DNA of 64,000 nucleotides from the NCBI RefSeq assembly GCF_047345145.1, contig NZ_JBLFER010000002.1, forward strand, positions 372,001-436,000, given 5' to 3'. The notes below the pieces were generated by a model. That model ran no database searches. It saw only the letters and a program-made list of their open reading frames with translations, and was not told the DNA's origin. The position numbers were made by a program, and so were the translations under genes. Origin of the DNA: Maribacter_C sp047345145 (GTDB lineage: Bacteria > Bacteroidota > Bacteroidia > Flavobacteriales > Flavobacteriaceae). Numbering within the stretch: position 1 is the stretch's first letter; each line of letters starts with the position of its first letter. Below, in pieces: positions 8,734 to 18,800 of the stretch.

Positions 8734-10419
8734 ATGAGCGATTCGGAAAGACCTTTGAATTTTCTAGAGCATATCATCGAAGAAGACCTTAAAAATGGGT
8801 TTTCCAAGGATGCCCTGCGCTTTCGTTTTCCTCCTGAACCGAATGGATATTTGCATATCGGGCATGCAAGCTCCATTTGCTTGAATTTTGGATTAGGATT
8901 GCGTTACGATGCGCCAGTGAATTTGAGGTTTGATGATACCAATCCAGCGAAGGAGGAACAGGAGTTTGTAGATGCGATAAAGAGGGATGTTGAGTGGCTG
9001 GGATACGAATGGAATACCGAACGGTATGCCTCCGATTATTTCCAGCAATTGTATGATTGGGCAGTGCTTTTGATTAAGGAGGGAAAGGCTTATGTAGATA
9101 GTCAAACTTCGGAGGTAATGGCTGCTCAAAAAGGCACTCCGACAGAAGCAGGAACAGAAAGTCCGTTTCGGAATCGTTCTGTTGAAGAAAATTTAGAACT
9201 TTTTGAAGCAATGAAGGCAGGAAAGTTTGAGGAGGGAAAACATGTTTTACGAGCTAAAATAGATATGACTTCTTCGAATATGTTGATGCGCGATCCAATC
9301 ATGTATAGAGTTCTGCATAAAGCACATCATAGGACAAATACCGATTGGTGTATTTATCCTATGTACGACTGGACTCATGGTGAGAGCGATTATATCGAAC
9401 AAGTTTCGCATTCTTTGTGTACACTTGAATTTGCTATGCATCGCGAGTTATACGATTGGTTTTTGAATCAGGTGGTTGATGAAAATAAAATCCGTCCAAA
9501 GCAACGTGAATTTGCGAGGAGAAACTTGAGCCATACTGTTGTTAGTAAACGAAAGCTAGCTCGATTGGTTGAGGAAGGCGTTGTGGATAGCTGGGATGAC
9601 CCTCGAATGCCAACAATTTCAGGACTGAGAAGAAGAGGCTATTCTCCGGAATCTATTCGAAACTTTGCTGATACTATCGGAATTGCCAAGCGCGATAACC
9701 TAATCGATGTTTCATTGTTGGAATTTCAAGTGCGTGACCATTTGAATAAAGTCGCACCAAGAGTGATGGGAGTTTTAGACCCCCTCAAAGTGGTGATTAC
9801 AAATTATCCTGAAGGAGAAGAAGAATGGTTAGATGCGGAGAACAATCCTGAAGATGAAGCTGCGGGTTCTAGGAAAGTTCCTTTTTCCAGAGAGATCTAC
9901 ATTGAAAAAGAAGATTTTCGGGAGGAAGCCAATAAGAAGTTCTTCCGTTTAAAACTGGGTAAAGAAGTCCGACTAAAGAATGCATATATTATAAAAGCAG
10001 AAAGCTGCACAAAAGATACCGAAGGGAATATTATTGAAGTACAATGTACTTACGACCCTAAAAGTAAAAGCGGAAGCGGCACTGAAGAAAGTCTTCGTAA
10101 AGTAAAAGGAACGCTGCATTGGGTTTCCATCAAACATGCTTTGGAAGCTGAGGTGCGTTTGTATGACAGACTTTTTACAGATGAAAGTCCAGATACCCAC
10201 AAAGACAAAGATTTTATGGAATTTGTGAATCCGGATTCTCTAAAGGTTATCACAGGATATTTAGAGCCAAGCATGAAAGATTTAAAAGCTGGAGCACAAG
10301 TTCAATTTCAACGTTTGGGCTATTTCTGTGTGGACCCAGATTCGACTTCCGAAAAATTAGTTTTTAATCGAACGGTAGGTTTACGAGATTCTTGGGCCAA
10401 AATTCAGCAAAAAAGCTGA
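8734..10419 (+). CDS. glnS: glutamine--tRNA ligase
   Basis: Class I aminoacyl-tRNA synthetase that charges tRNA-Gln with glutamine in the cytoplasm. The signature PPEPNGYLHIGHAS places HIGH at residues 41-44, and the KMSKS counterpart appears as VVSKRKL near residue 269. The C-terminal beta-barrel anticodon-binding domains run from about 340 to the end (GTLHWVSIKHALEAEVRLYD, QFQRLGYFCVD). The 561 residues match the family's usual 550-560. The frame extends upstream to TTG 8701, but ATG 8734 gives the usual MSDSERPLNF-type beginning. Having GlnS implies direct Gln-tRNA formation rather than only the GatCAB route. It is divergent from the adhesin operon and appears monocistronic. Confidence 0.97.
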   Translation: MSDSERPLNFLEHIIEEDLKNGFSKDALRFRFPPEPNGYLHIGHASSICLNFGLGLRYDAPVNLRFDDTNPAKEEQEFVDAIKRDVEWLGYEWNTERYASDYFQQLYDWAVLLIKEGKAYVDSQTSEVMAAQKGTPTEAGTESPFRNRSVEENLELFEAMKAGKFEEGKHVLRAKIDMTSSNMLMRDPIMYRVLHKAHHRTNTDWCIYPMYDWTHGESDYIEQVSHSLCTLEFAMHRELYDWFLNQVVDENKIRPKQREFARRNLSHTVVSKRKLARLVEEGVVDSWDDPRMPTISGLRRRGYSPESIRNFADTIGIAKRDNLIDVSLLEFQVRDHLNKVAPRVMGVLDPLKVVITNYPEGEEEWLDAENNPEDEAAGSRKVPFSREIYIEKEDFREEANKKFFRLKLGKEVRLKNAYIIKAESCTKDTEGNIIEVQCTYDPKSKSGSGTEESLRKVKGTLHWVSIKHALEAEVRLYDRLFTDESPDTHKDKDFMEFVNPDSLKVITGYLEPSMKDLKAGAQVQFQRLGYFCVDPDSTSEKLVFNRTVGLRDSWAKIQQKS

Positions 10420-10643
10420 TATAAGAATTCCTTATTCTTATTAATATATCGATTGGTATTTTCTATTTAAAACCAAGTGATTTAAACGGTTTTGAGAGGC
10501 TTTCTGCTTTTTCAAATAGCAATACATCATGTCGTCAAAGGAAAGCTATTAACTGCGACCTATGACGGTTTTATCATAAATTTTTCTAAATGCGCGTATG
10601 GAAAGCAAATCTGCTACGTCTTAGTGTTTGAAAAACACGAACC

Positions 10644-11924
10644 ATGAGAAAATCACTTCTTTTTTTAATACTTGTATTCTTAAGTTCAAATCTTTTTGCC
10701 CAAGAGCAAATTGTATCAGAACTTAATTTTTCCGGATTAAAGAAAACAAAAGAGAATTCTTTACGTCGCTTGCTAAAGACAAAAGTTGATGGAAACTATG
10801 ATTCTCTTTTGGTGGCCAAGGATATTGAACGTTTAAAAAGACTTCCGAGTATCGCGAATGCAACATACGAGTTATCAGAGGAAGGAGGGAAAGTGAAGCT
10901 TCTGTATAAAGTGGAGGAGAATTTTACCATTATTCCCGGTTTGCGAATTGCAACGGCAAATGATGGCAGCTTCGCCTATCGTGTATCTGTTTTTGAATTT
11001 AATCTTCTCGGTAACAATCAACTGTTGGGTGCCTTTTACGAAAAGAACGTTTTCAATTCGTATGGCGCTTTTTGGGAACATCCCTTTTTATTTAGCGATA
11101 AGGTCGGCATAGGCTTGAACTATCAAAACGTAACTACGCAAGAACCGGTCTTTTTTGAAGAGGGCGATAAGAACTATCGATTTAATTCCGAAATGTTTGA
11201 GGGGAATATCCTTCTAAATCTCGATTTTAACAATGAGATAGAACTTGGAGCAATTTATGCGAAAGAACAATATTTGTTTGAGGAAGATAATCAACTTCCC
11301 AATAGACCAACGAGCTTACAAGCTGATAAATTGACCTATAAAGGTGTTTATCGCTATGTTGATTTGGATATCGATTACCAATACTTTGATGGAATAACAA
11401 GTGAGTTTACTGGCCAATATGTCAACTTTTTAAATGGAGATGCCCCAGGGCAAGAATTTTTAAATTCTTTTCTATCACTCCGGAATGATTTTATCTATTA
11501 CAAGAAGATTAAAAGTCGTGGAAATTGGGCTACACGTTTGCGTCTAGCGGCAGCTTTTGGCAATGACGATTCCCCCTTTGCGCCTTTTATCCTTGACAAT
11601 CAGTTGAATATACGTGGTGTAGGTAATACGGTTGACCGTGGAACGGCGGCTATTGTCTTAAATACAGAATACCGACACACTTTGTATGAAAAGGGATGGT
11701 TTGTGGTGCAGGGCAATGCTTTTATCGACGCTGGCACTTGGCGCAAACCAGGCGAAGATTTTTCACAATTGTTTGACGGTTCAGCGACACGCTTGTATCC
11801 AGGGGTGGGCTTTCGATTAACCCACAAACGAATTTTCAATGCAGTTTTCCGATTGGATTATGGTTTTGGGATAGGTTCTGAAGCTACCAACGGAATCGTC
11901 TTTGGAATAGGACAATACTTCTAA
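10644..11924 (+). CDS. short BamA/TamA (Omp85) family outer membrane protein
   Basis: Signal peptide (MRKSLLFLILVFLSSNLFAQ). Residues about 22-95 look like a single POTRA-type domain (VSELNFSGLKKTKENSLRRL to KLLYKVEEN). The rest is a 16-strand-like barrel with aromatic-rich strands and a C-terminal phenylalanine (IVFGIGQYF), as in Omp85 proteins. The motif FGLNYQ-like strands and LDYGFGIGSE near the end fit the conserved last strands of the family. At 426 residues it is much shorter than BamA (about 800 with five POTRAs) and nearer to small TamA/BamA-like proteins common in Bacteroidota. It probably helps insert or export outer membrane proteins; substrate unknown. It follows glnS after 224 bp and is convergent with the SPFH gene. 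Confidence 0.8.
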   Translation: MRKSLLFLILVFLSSNLFAQEQIVSELNFSGLKKTKENSLRRLLKTKVDGNYDSLLVAKDIERLKRLPSIANATYELSEEGGKVKLLYKVEENFTIIPGLRIATANDGSFAYRVSVFEFNLLGNNQLLGAFYEKNVFNSYGAFWEHPFLFSDKVGIGLNYQNVTTQEPVFFEEGDKNYRFNSEMFEGNILLNLDFNNEIELGAIYAKEQYLFEEDNQLPNRPTSLQADKLTYKGVYRYVDLDIDYQYFDGITSEFTGQYVNFLNGDAPGQEFLNSFLSLRNDFIYYKKIKSRGNWATRLRLAAAFGNDDSPFAPFILDNQLNIRGVGNTVDRGTAAIVLNTEYRHTLYEKGWFVVQGNAFIDAGTWRKPGEDFSQLFDGSATRLYPGVGFRLTHKRIFNAVFRLDYGFGIGSEATNGIVFGIGQYF

Positions 11925-11936
11925 GAAGAAACTAAA

Positions 11937-11962
11937 AAAGCGTCCACCGAAGTAGACGCTTT
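11937..11962 (-). terminator. intrinsic terminator of the SPFH gene
   Basis: The stem AAAGCGTC (11937-11944) pairs with GACGCTTT (11955-11962) around a 10-nt loop. On the minus strand a U-rich tract follows (CTTTTTTAG). It lies between convergent genes and may also stop plus-strand transcripts. Confidence 0.8.
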
Positions 11963-11988
11963 GAGAATATAAGTTTTGAAAAATCGTA

Positions 11989-12912
11989 TTAGTCTAATTT
12001 CTTAGGCTTCTGCTTTTTCATAGCCTCACCAATTTGATTACTTGCCGTAAAGCTAGCAACCATATCGTTCAGCATTTGGCTACCCGCCTGAGGAGAGTTT
12101 GGTAATAGAATTAAATTACTATTGGTCTCCTGCCCTATTGACTGCAGCGTATCATAATGTTGAGTAACAACAATCAAAGCAGATGCTTCCTGAGAATTAA
12201 TACCTACTTTATTTAAAACCTCTACCGACTCTTCCAAACCTCTAGCGATTTCTCTACGTTGGTCGGCAATACCTTGACCTTGTAATCTTTTGCTTTCTGC
12301 TTCGGCTTTCGCTTTTTCAACGATAAGAATACGAGCTGCATCACCTTCAAACTGCGCTGCAATTTTTTCACGCTCAGAAGCATTAATTCGATTCATAGCT
12401 TCTTTCACCTGAGCATCAGGGTCAATGTCGGTAACCAATGTTTTGATGATGTCATAACCATAAGTTATCATCGCATCGTTCAATTCTGATTTTACTGCGA
12501 TGGCAATATCATCTTTACGAACAAAAACATCATCTAATTTCATTTTTGGTACTTCGGCACGAACAACATCAAATACATAAGAAGTGATTTGGTCATGCGG
12601 ATAGTCTAGTTTATAGAATGCATCATACACTTTGTCTTTAATAACCTTGTATTGTACAGACACCTTTAGACGAACGAATACATCATCTAAAGTTTTAGTT
12701 TCAATAATAACATCTAGCTGTTGAATTTTTAAACTAAGTCTCCCTGAGATTCTATCTACAAGAGGAATTTTCAAATGAAGACCTGACTGTCGAATACTAT
12801 GGAATTTACCAAAACGCTCTATAATGACAGCGGTTTGCTGTTTTACAATAAAGAATGCGGAGATGAGGATAATTAGTCCAAAGAAAATAATGGGTATCAA
12901 GAAGTAACTCAT
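11989..12912 (-). CDS. SPFH/band 7 (stomatin-like) membrane protein
   Basis: An N-terminal membrane anchor (residues about 3-22, FLIPIIFFGLIILISAFFI) is followed by an SPFH domain (about 22-180) with typical segments: VIIERFGKFHSIRQSGLHLKIP, LDVIIETKTLDDVFV and YKLDYPHDQITSYVFDVVRAE (each cited only in part). A heptad-rich AEAEAESKRLQGQG helix and a C-terminal oligomerisation part follow. The 307 residues match prokaryotic stomatins/paraslipins. Such proteins assemble large ring scaffolds in the membrane and often control membrane proteases. No NfeD partner gene is adjacent. Single-gene unit with its own terminator. Confidence 0.93.
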   Translation of the reverse strand: MSYFLIPIIFFGLIILISAFFIVKQQTAVIIERFGKFHSIRQSGLHLKIPLVDRISGRLSLKIQQLDVIIETKTLDDVFVRLKVSVQYKVIKDKVYDAFYKLDYPHDQITSYVFDVVRAEVPKMKLDDVFVRKDDIAIAVKSELNDAMITYGYDIIKTLVTDIDPDAQVKEAMNRINASEREKIAAQFEGDAARILIVEKAKAEAESKRLQGQGIADQRREIARGLEESVEVLNKVGINSQEASALIVVTQHYDTLQSIGQETNSNLILLPNSPQAGSQMLNDMVASFTASNQIGEAMKKQKPKKLD

Positions 12913-13059
12913 ATGCTTTTGTTTTTAGGTTTATAAATGGAATTTACGTAAATGACTTTACATATATGTAGGATTTCCCTCGAAAATGTTACAAACAGGT
13001 AGGTTTTTCAGTAAATACCAAGGGTAGCAAGTTCTGAATTTCGATTGAGGTCTAGATTT

Positions 13060-14583
13060 TTAAGACCCTAATTTTTCAATAGCAGTTTGTATTCTTTGGA
13101 TGCTTTCTTCTTTCCCAATCATCTCAAGAATATCAAAAATATGAGGTCCTTTCATGTCCCCAACAATCACTAAACGAAGTGGAGGCATCACTTTCCCAAA
13201 AGAGAGTTCATTTTCGGTAATCCAATATTTTACTAAGTTTTCCACGTTTTGGGAAGTAAATTCCGTGATATCTTCTAGTACGGATACCAATTGGTTCAAT
13301 ATTTCAGAGGTCGCTTCTTTCCATTGCTTTCTAGAAGCTTTTTCATTGTAAGAAGTTGGTGCTACAAAGAAGTAATCTGAAAGCTCCCAGAAATCGGAGA
13401 CAAATGTTGCGCGTTCTTTTATTAAAGAAACTATTTTTTCCACGCTGTCTGGTCGAGCGCAGTCGAGACCTATTTGGGTCTTTGATAATTTTTCATCCAA
13501 TATTGTCGTAAAAGATTTTGCCAGTTCAGCATCGCTCCTCTCCTGCAAATACTGCTGATTATACCATTTCGTTTTATCAGGGTCAAATCGTGCTCCTGAT
13601 TTATTCACTCTTTCCAAACTAAAGGCATCTACCAACTCCGAAAGACTAAATAGTTCCTGTTCCGTACCTGGATTCCAGCCAAGTAGGGCTAGGAAGTTGA
13701 CAACCGCTTCAGGAAAATAGCCCTCTTCACGATATCCTTTGGAGTCATTCCAAGAAAGCGGAAATACCGGAAAGCCTAATTTATCTCCATCTCTCTTACT
13801 CAGTTTCCCTTTTCCAACAGGTTTCATAATTAAGGGTAAATGAGCAAACTGGGGTGCATTCCATCCAAAGGCATCATATAATTGCTGGTGCAAGGCTAAT
13901 GATGGCAACCATTCTTCTCCGCGAATCACATGTGATATTTCCATCAAATGGTCGTCCACAATATTCGCTAAATGATAGGTGGGCATGCCGTCACTTTTAA
14001 AAAGGACTTTGTCATCAAGAATATTGGTGTCAATATGTATTTCTCCTCGGATGATATCCGTCAAAACCAACTTTTCATCTTGCGGAGATTTGAAACGTAT
14101 TACATAGTCTTCGCCGGCGTCTAATTTCGCTTGTACTTCTTCAGCAGATAGCGATAGCGAATTGGTAAGTTTCAAGCGATTATGCCAATTATAGATAAAG
14201 GTCTTTCCTTTAGCTTCATGGTCTTTTCTATGAAAATCTAGCTTCTCGGAAGTATCAAAAGCATAGTACGCCTTCCCTTTTGCGATAAGTTCATCTGCAT
14301 ACTGCTTGTATAAGTCTTTGCGTTCGCTCTGTCTATATGGGCCAAAACCACCATCTTTACCAACTCCCTCATCGAAGGGAATGCCACACCAATTCAGGGC
14401 ATCAACGATATATTGCTCTGCTCCTTCAACATAGCGATTCTGGTCAGTGTCTTCAATTCGTAAGATGAAATCTCCACCATGTTTCTTGGCAAATAGATAA
14501 TTGAAAAGTGCGGTACGCACTCCCCCAATATGTAAAGGACCTGTAGGACTAGGCGCAAAACGAACACGGACTTTCTGACTCAT
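13060..14583 (-). CDS. gltX: glutamate--tRNA ligase
   Basis: Class I synthetase charging tRNA-Glu. The start RVRFAPSPTGPLHIGGVRTA carries the HIGG form of HIGH (residues 18-21), and GKLSKRDGD near residue 260 is the KMSKS loop. The helical anticodon-binding domain fills the C-terminal 150 residues. The 507-residue length is normal. A TATCTTTG promoter box lies 20 bp before the ATG. The gene is preceded by an inverted REP-like pair that separates it from alkB. Confidence 0.97.
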   Translation of the reverse strand: MSQKVRVRFAPSPTGPLHIGGVRTALFNYLFAKKHGGDFILRIEDTDQNRYVEGAEQYIVDALNWCGIPFDEGVGKDGGFGPYRQSERKDLYKQYADELIAKGKAYYAFDTSEKLDFHRKDHEAKGKTFIYNWHNRLKLTNSLSLSAEEVQAKLDAGEDYVIRFKSPQDEKLVLTDIIRGEIHIDTNILDDKVLFKSDGMPTYHLANIVDDHLMEISHVIRGEEWLPSLALHQQLYDAFGWNAPQFAHLPLIMKPVGKGKLSKRDGDKLGFPVFPLSWNDSKGYREEGYFPEAVVNFLALLGWNPGTEQELFSLSELVDAFSLERVNKSGARFDPDKTKWYNQQYLQERSDAELAKSFTTILDEKLSKTQIGLDCARPDSVEKIVSLIKERATFVSDFWELSDYFFVAPTSYNEKASRKQWKEATSEILNQLVSVLEDITEFTSQNVENLVKYWITENELSFGKVMPPLRLVIVGDMKGPHIFDILEMIGKEESIQRIQTAIEKLGS

Positions 14584-14603
14584 AGCTTCTCATTTTTGAG
14601 CTG

Positions 14604-14611
14604 CAAAGATA
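14604..14611 (-). promoter_or_regulatory. -7 promoter element of gltX
   Basis: TATCTTTG on the minus strand is an exact TAnnTTTG match, 20 bp before the gltX ATG at 14583. Confidence 0.6.
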
Positions 14612-14623
14612 GGAAAGACTACT

Positions 14624-14719
14624 AAGTCCCCTAACCCCTAAAGGGGAATTCTCATTCATGCGAATTAATAATTAGACTCACTTATGGGGTTCCCCCTTCA
14701 GGGGGTTAGGGGGCAGGGG
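14624..14719. repeat. REPIN-like inverted pair of REP palindromes
   Basis: Left copy 14625-14650 (CCCCTAACCCCTAAAGGGG core) and right copy 14686-14719, which read on the minus strand is CCCCTAACCCCCTGAAGGGG. They are in opposite orientation about 35 bp apart, as in REPIN doublets. The right copy supplies the stop codon and last codons (PAPAP) of the neighbouring alkB-like gene. Related copies lie at 24951-24979 and 26162-26314. Confidence 0.75.
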
Positions 14720-15761
14720 CTGGTTTCATCCCTTCCGGAATCCTTGGATTCATGATTTTAAACCAAAGTGGCGGAAGAAATGACATCACCATTGAGGTAG
14801 GATATCCGAAAGGCATTTGTGGAGAAATATCGTGATAATCTAGAATCTGATACTTTTTTGAAGACTTGTAATGATGGTCACTATGGCGGGTCAATTCATA
14901 AAGAACAATTCTTCCCATAACGTGATTGCTGTTCCAAGAATGGACTTCACGAACGCGTTCATATCTTCCGGAGGGCAGTTTGTTGCGCATGAGTCCGTAG
15001 TGTTCGATATAGTTCACGGTTTCCAACATTAGAAAACCAACAATTCCGCTAGTAACCGCAAAAAGAACACCTAGTTTTCCGAAGAAATAGAAAACAATTC
15101 CTAAGTAGGCAATTTGAAATACGGTATACCAGAGCATATCGTTTTTTATAGAGAGAAACGTCTGTTTATGGGACTTCAGCAATTTTGACTGCAGCTTCCA
15201 AGCACTGAAATACTGACGAATCACAGAGGTAAACCAAAACGAATATACCGTTTGGTTGTATTGCGCGGTTGCGGGGTCCTCCTTCGTTGCAGCTTGGGCA
15301 TGATGACCAAAATTATGTTCGATATAAAAGTGCATATAGAAAGAAGGCAATAGCAATAGTTTTCCTAAATGGCGTTCATTGGTTTTTTGACGATGCCCCA
15401 GTTCATGAGCAACGTTGATTCCGTTGGTGCCGAGAACAATTCCCATAGACAAAACTAAACCGACAAGTTCGTATGTGGCGTAACTCGTTGTGGTGATATC
15501 CCAAAGTAGAAAGGCTAGAAGTCCGAATATTACGGGAGCATTCAAGTAAAGCATCCAATCGAAGAGCTTGCTTTTTTTCTTCTCTTCCCGCTCCTCACCT
15601 TCGTAATTTGAAGGGTCATGCGGCAATAGAAGTTCTAAAATAGGAATCAGCACAAAGGCATAAAAAGGTGTAAAATAGCTGAAATAGCCTTTAAAATAGA
15701 TGCTGATAACGGCCGAAATAGGCAAGGTCATCGCTGCGAGGTACTTTAAATCTTTAAGCAT
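14706..15761 (-). CDS. AlkB-type membrane-bound alkane 1-monooxygenase family protein
   Basis: Integral-membrane di-iron hydroxylase family. Conserved histidine boxes are visible in order: HELGH (about 120-124), HNFGHH (about 148-153) and RHSDHH (about 315-320), plus the AlkB-type NYIEHYGL segment (about 250). Several hydrophobic helices surround them. The 351 residues fit bacterial AlkB proteins, which hydroxylate terminal methyl groups of alkanes or fatty chains using rubredoxin. No rubredoxin or reductase gene is adjacent, so the substrate is open. The last residues (PAPAP) and the stop codon lie within a REP-like palindrome, so the C-terminal tail was probably altered by that repeat. Divergent from the DUF4175 gene. 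Confidence 0.88.
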   Translation of the reverse strand: MLKDLKYLAAMTLPISAVISIYFKGYFSYFTPFYAFVLIPILELLLPHDPSNYEGEEREEKKKSKLFDWMLYLNAPVIFGLLAFLLWDITTTSYATYELVGLVLSMGIVLGTNGINVAHELGHRQKTNERHLGKLLLLPSFYMHFYIEHNFGHHAQAATKEDPATAQYNQTVYSFWFTSVIRQYFSAWKLQSKLLKSHKQTFLSIKNDMLWYTVFQIAYLGIVFYFFGKLGVLFAVTSGIVGFLMLETVNYIEHYGLMRNKLPSGRYERVREVHSWNSNHVMGRIVLYELTRHSDHHYKSSKKYQILDYHDISPQMPFGYPTSMVMSFLPPLWFKIMNPRIPEGMKPAPAP

Positions 15762-15814
15762 AGTCTTTTTATCTAATAATCGATTACAAGAGGGTTTAAC
15801 ACGAATTTGATGTT

Positions 15815-15822
15815 TAAATTTG
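15815..15822 (+). promoter_or_regulatory. -7 promoter element of the DUF4175 operon
   Basis: TAAATTTG matches TAnnTTTG. It lies downstream of the most upstream ATG of the frame (15807), so a transcript from it would exclude that ATG and favour TTG 15858, 36 bp further on. Confidence 0.45.
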
Positions 15823-15857
15823 TGAGAACGAGTATCTTGGTACTAAATATAGTGAAT

Positions 15858-18800
15858 TTGAACAGTTACAATAACATACTTCTCAAACTCAGCGATTTTA
15901 CCAAAAAGTATTACACGAAGTTATTGCTCAAAGGGGTACTGCTCTTTTTGGCTTTCGGATTGTTGTTCTTTTTGGTCACTTTAGGCGTGGAGTACTTCCT
16001 GTGGCTTAACTCAACAGGGCGTTTGATTTTGTTGTTGATTTTTGTGGGAATAGAGGCTTTCCTATTGTTCAAATACATCTTGACTCCCCTATTCTATTTG
16101 TTTAAACTGAAACAGGGCATAAGTCACAAACAAGCATCTCTTCTAATTGGGAAGCATTTTCCGGACGTGGATGATAAGCTTTATAATTTGCTGGACTTAG
16201 CTGAGGACAAAAATCAATCCGAACTTTTACTAGCCAGTATTGAACAGCGCTCGGAAACTTTAAATCCTATTCCTTTTACGAAAGCAGTCGATTTTGGCGA
16301 GAACGTAAAGTATGTAAAGTATTTGGCAATTCCGGCTTTGCTCTTCGGATTGATTTGGCTGAGCGGAAATCTGAGTGATTTCTTTGGCTCTTATAATCGG
16401 GTTGTAAATTATGATGTGGCTTACGAGCCGCCGGCACCTTTTGCGTTTCGCTTACTGTCCAATGATTTAAATGTGCTGGATTCCAAAGCAGTTACCGTGC
16501 AAGTAACAACCGAAGGCGAAATTCGCCCAGACCAAGTATTCATTGCGATTGACGGGAAGGACCTTTTATTGCAACAACAAAATGGCGTCTATCAATATAC
16601 CTTTACGCCTCCCCTGACTTCCACAAACTTCTCTTTTAAGGCGAATGGTATATTTTCTAGGGAGTATCAGTTGAATGCTTTAAAAACGCCGTCTATTCAG
16701 AATTTTGAACTGCTTTTAAATTATCCTAAGTATACGAATAGAAAATCCGAAGTGCTGAAAAGTACAGGAAATGCTACGTTTCCGGAAGGAACACGAGTGA
16801 CTTGGCAAATAAAAGGGAAGCATACAGAGAACATTCATTTGGTTACAAAGGATACCTCACTAGCTTTTTCAAAAACAGAAGATGCTTTTGAAATGGCTAA
16901 GCGTGTATTCTCAAATCTCAACTATGAGTTAAGCACCTCTAATGAAAATATTGCTGATTATGAGAAGTTGGCGTATCGTTTTGATGTTATTAAAGATGCA
17001 TATCCGACCATAAAGGCGAAACAAGTTTTAGATTCTTTGAATCCGAATACTTCCTATTATATAGGGGAAGCTTCCGATGATTATAAGTTGAAGCGCATTC
17101 GTTTGGTTTGTTATCCTGACGGAGATGCGGAAGACCGACAAATATTGGAGTTGGGAGAACCGGACTCCAACTTCAATCAATTTTATTACACCTTCCCTTC
17201 AGGATTACGATTAGATGCTGGTAAAAATTACAGCTTCTATTTTGAAGCAACGGATAATGACGGAGTCCACAATGGTAAAACGTCCAAAAGCCAAGTGTTT
17301 TCAACGGTTTTGTTGGATGAGAATCAGTTGAAGAATAAAGAATTGGAGTCGCAACAATCCATCATTGACAATTTGGATAAATCCCTAGAGAAATTCAAGG
17401 AACAGAAGGAAACGCTTAAAGAAATTAATCAAAACCAAAAGGAGAAAAAGTTACTAAACTTTAATGACCAGAATCAGGTCAAGGATTTCCTGAAGAAGCA
17501 ACAGCAACAAGAGCAGATGATGCAGAAGTTCAGTAAGCAACTGAAAGAGAATCTCAATAAGAGTGAAAAGGAGGACGAGATGAACGATTTGCTAAAAGAA
17601 CGTCTAGAACGGCAAGAGATTGAAGCAAAAAAGAATGAAAAGTTACTAGAAGAATTGAATAAAATTGCCGAGAAGATTGATAAAGAAGAATTGGCCAAAC
17701 GTTTAGAGGAATTAGGAAAGAAACAACAAAATAGCGAACGTAATTTGGAACAACTGTTGGAATTAACCAAACGGTATTATGTTACGGAGAAAGCAGCTCA
17801 GTTGGCAAAGGATTTGGAAAAGCTAGCAGAGCGACAGGAAATCTTATCTGAACTGAATCTGGGGGAGCAATTTCAAAATAAGGAACAGGAAAAGCTCAAT
17901 GAAAAATTTGAAGAGATTGCCAAGGAGCTAGACGAGTTGAAGAAGGACAATGCCGATTTAAAGAAACCCCTAGACCTTAACGTAGACAAGAAAAAGGAAG
18001 AATCAATCAAGGAAGACCAAAAAGAAGCTTTAGAAGAAATCAATAAACATCAAGGAGATGAGGAATCTTCAGATGCGGAGGAGAAGGAAAATAGTGCTAA
18101 CAATGCCAAGAAAAAACAAAAGTCCGCTGCTCAGAAAATGAAGGAAATGAGTGAGCAATTGCAAGAGTCCTCAGCTGGTGGAGGTGGAGGAGGCTCCTCT
18201 ATTACAGAAGATGCCGAAATGCTACGTCAGATTTTAGACAACTTGGTCATTTTCTCTTTCAAACAGGAAAACCTATATGAGGAGCTGGAAGAAGTAGATG
18301 CAGATTCACCTCAGTTTTCGAGTTCTATTCGTGAACAACAAGAATTACGCAAGCTTTTTGAACATGTTGATGACAGCTTGTTTGCTTTATCATTGCGTCG
18401 TGCAGAGTTAGCTGAGTTTGTAAATGAGCAAATCACAGAGGTCTATTACAACACCGACAAAGCCTTAGAAACTATCGCGGAAAGTCAAATATACCAAGGT
18501 GTATCCTACCAAAAATATGTGTTGACTGCTGCCAATAGTTTATCAGATTTTCTGGCGAACACCCTTGACAATATGCAACAGAGCATGCAGTCCGGACAGG
18601 GGCAAGGCGAGGGAGAAGGATTTCAGCTTCCGGATATTATTAAGCAACAGGGAGAGTTGCAAGAAAAGATGGAAGGCCAAGGGAAATCTGGACAGGGTAA
18701 ACCTTCGGGACAAGGAGAAGGACAGCAAGGCGAGGGTCAGAAAGGAGAAGGTGAAGGAGAATCTGGCCAAGGTGGTGAGAAAAGCAAAGGAAGTGAAGGA

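Noticed and set aside
10421..10441. ATAAGAAT/ATTCTTAT hairpin right after glnS as a terminator
   Set aside because: An all-weak 8-bp stem with no clear T run; too poor to call.
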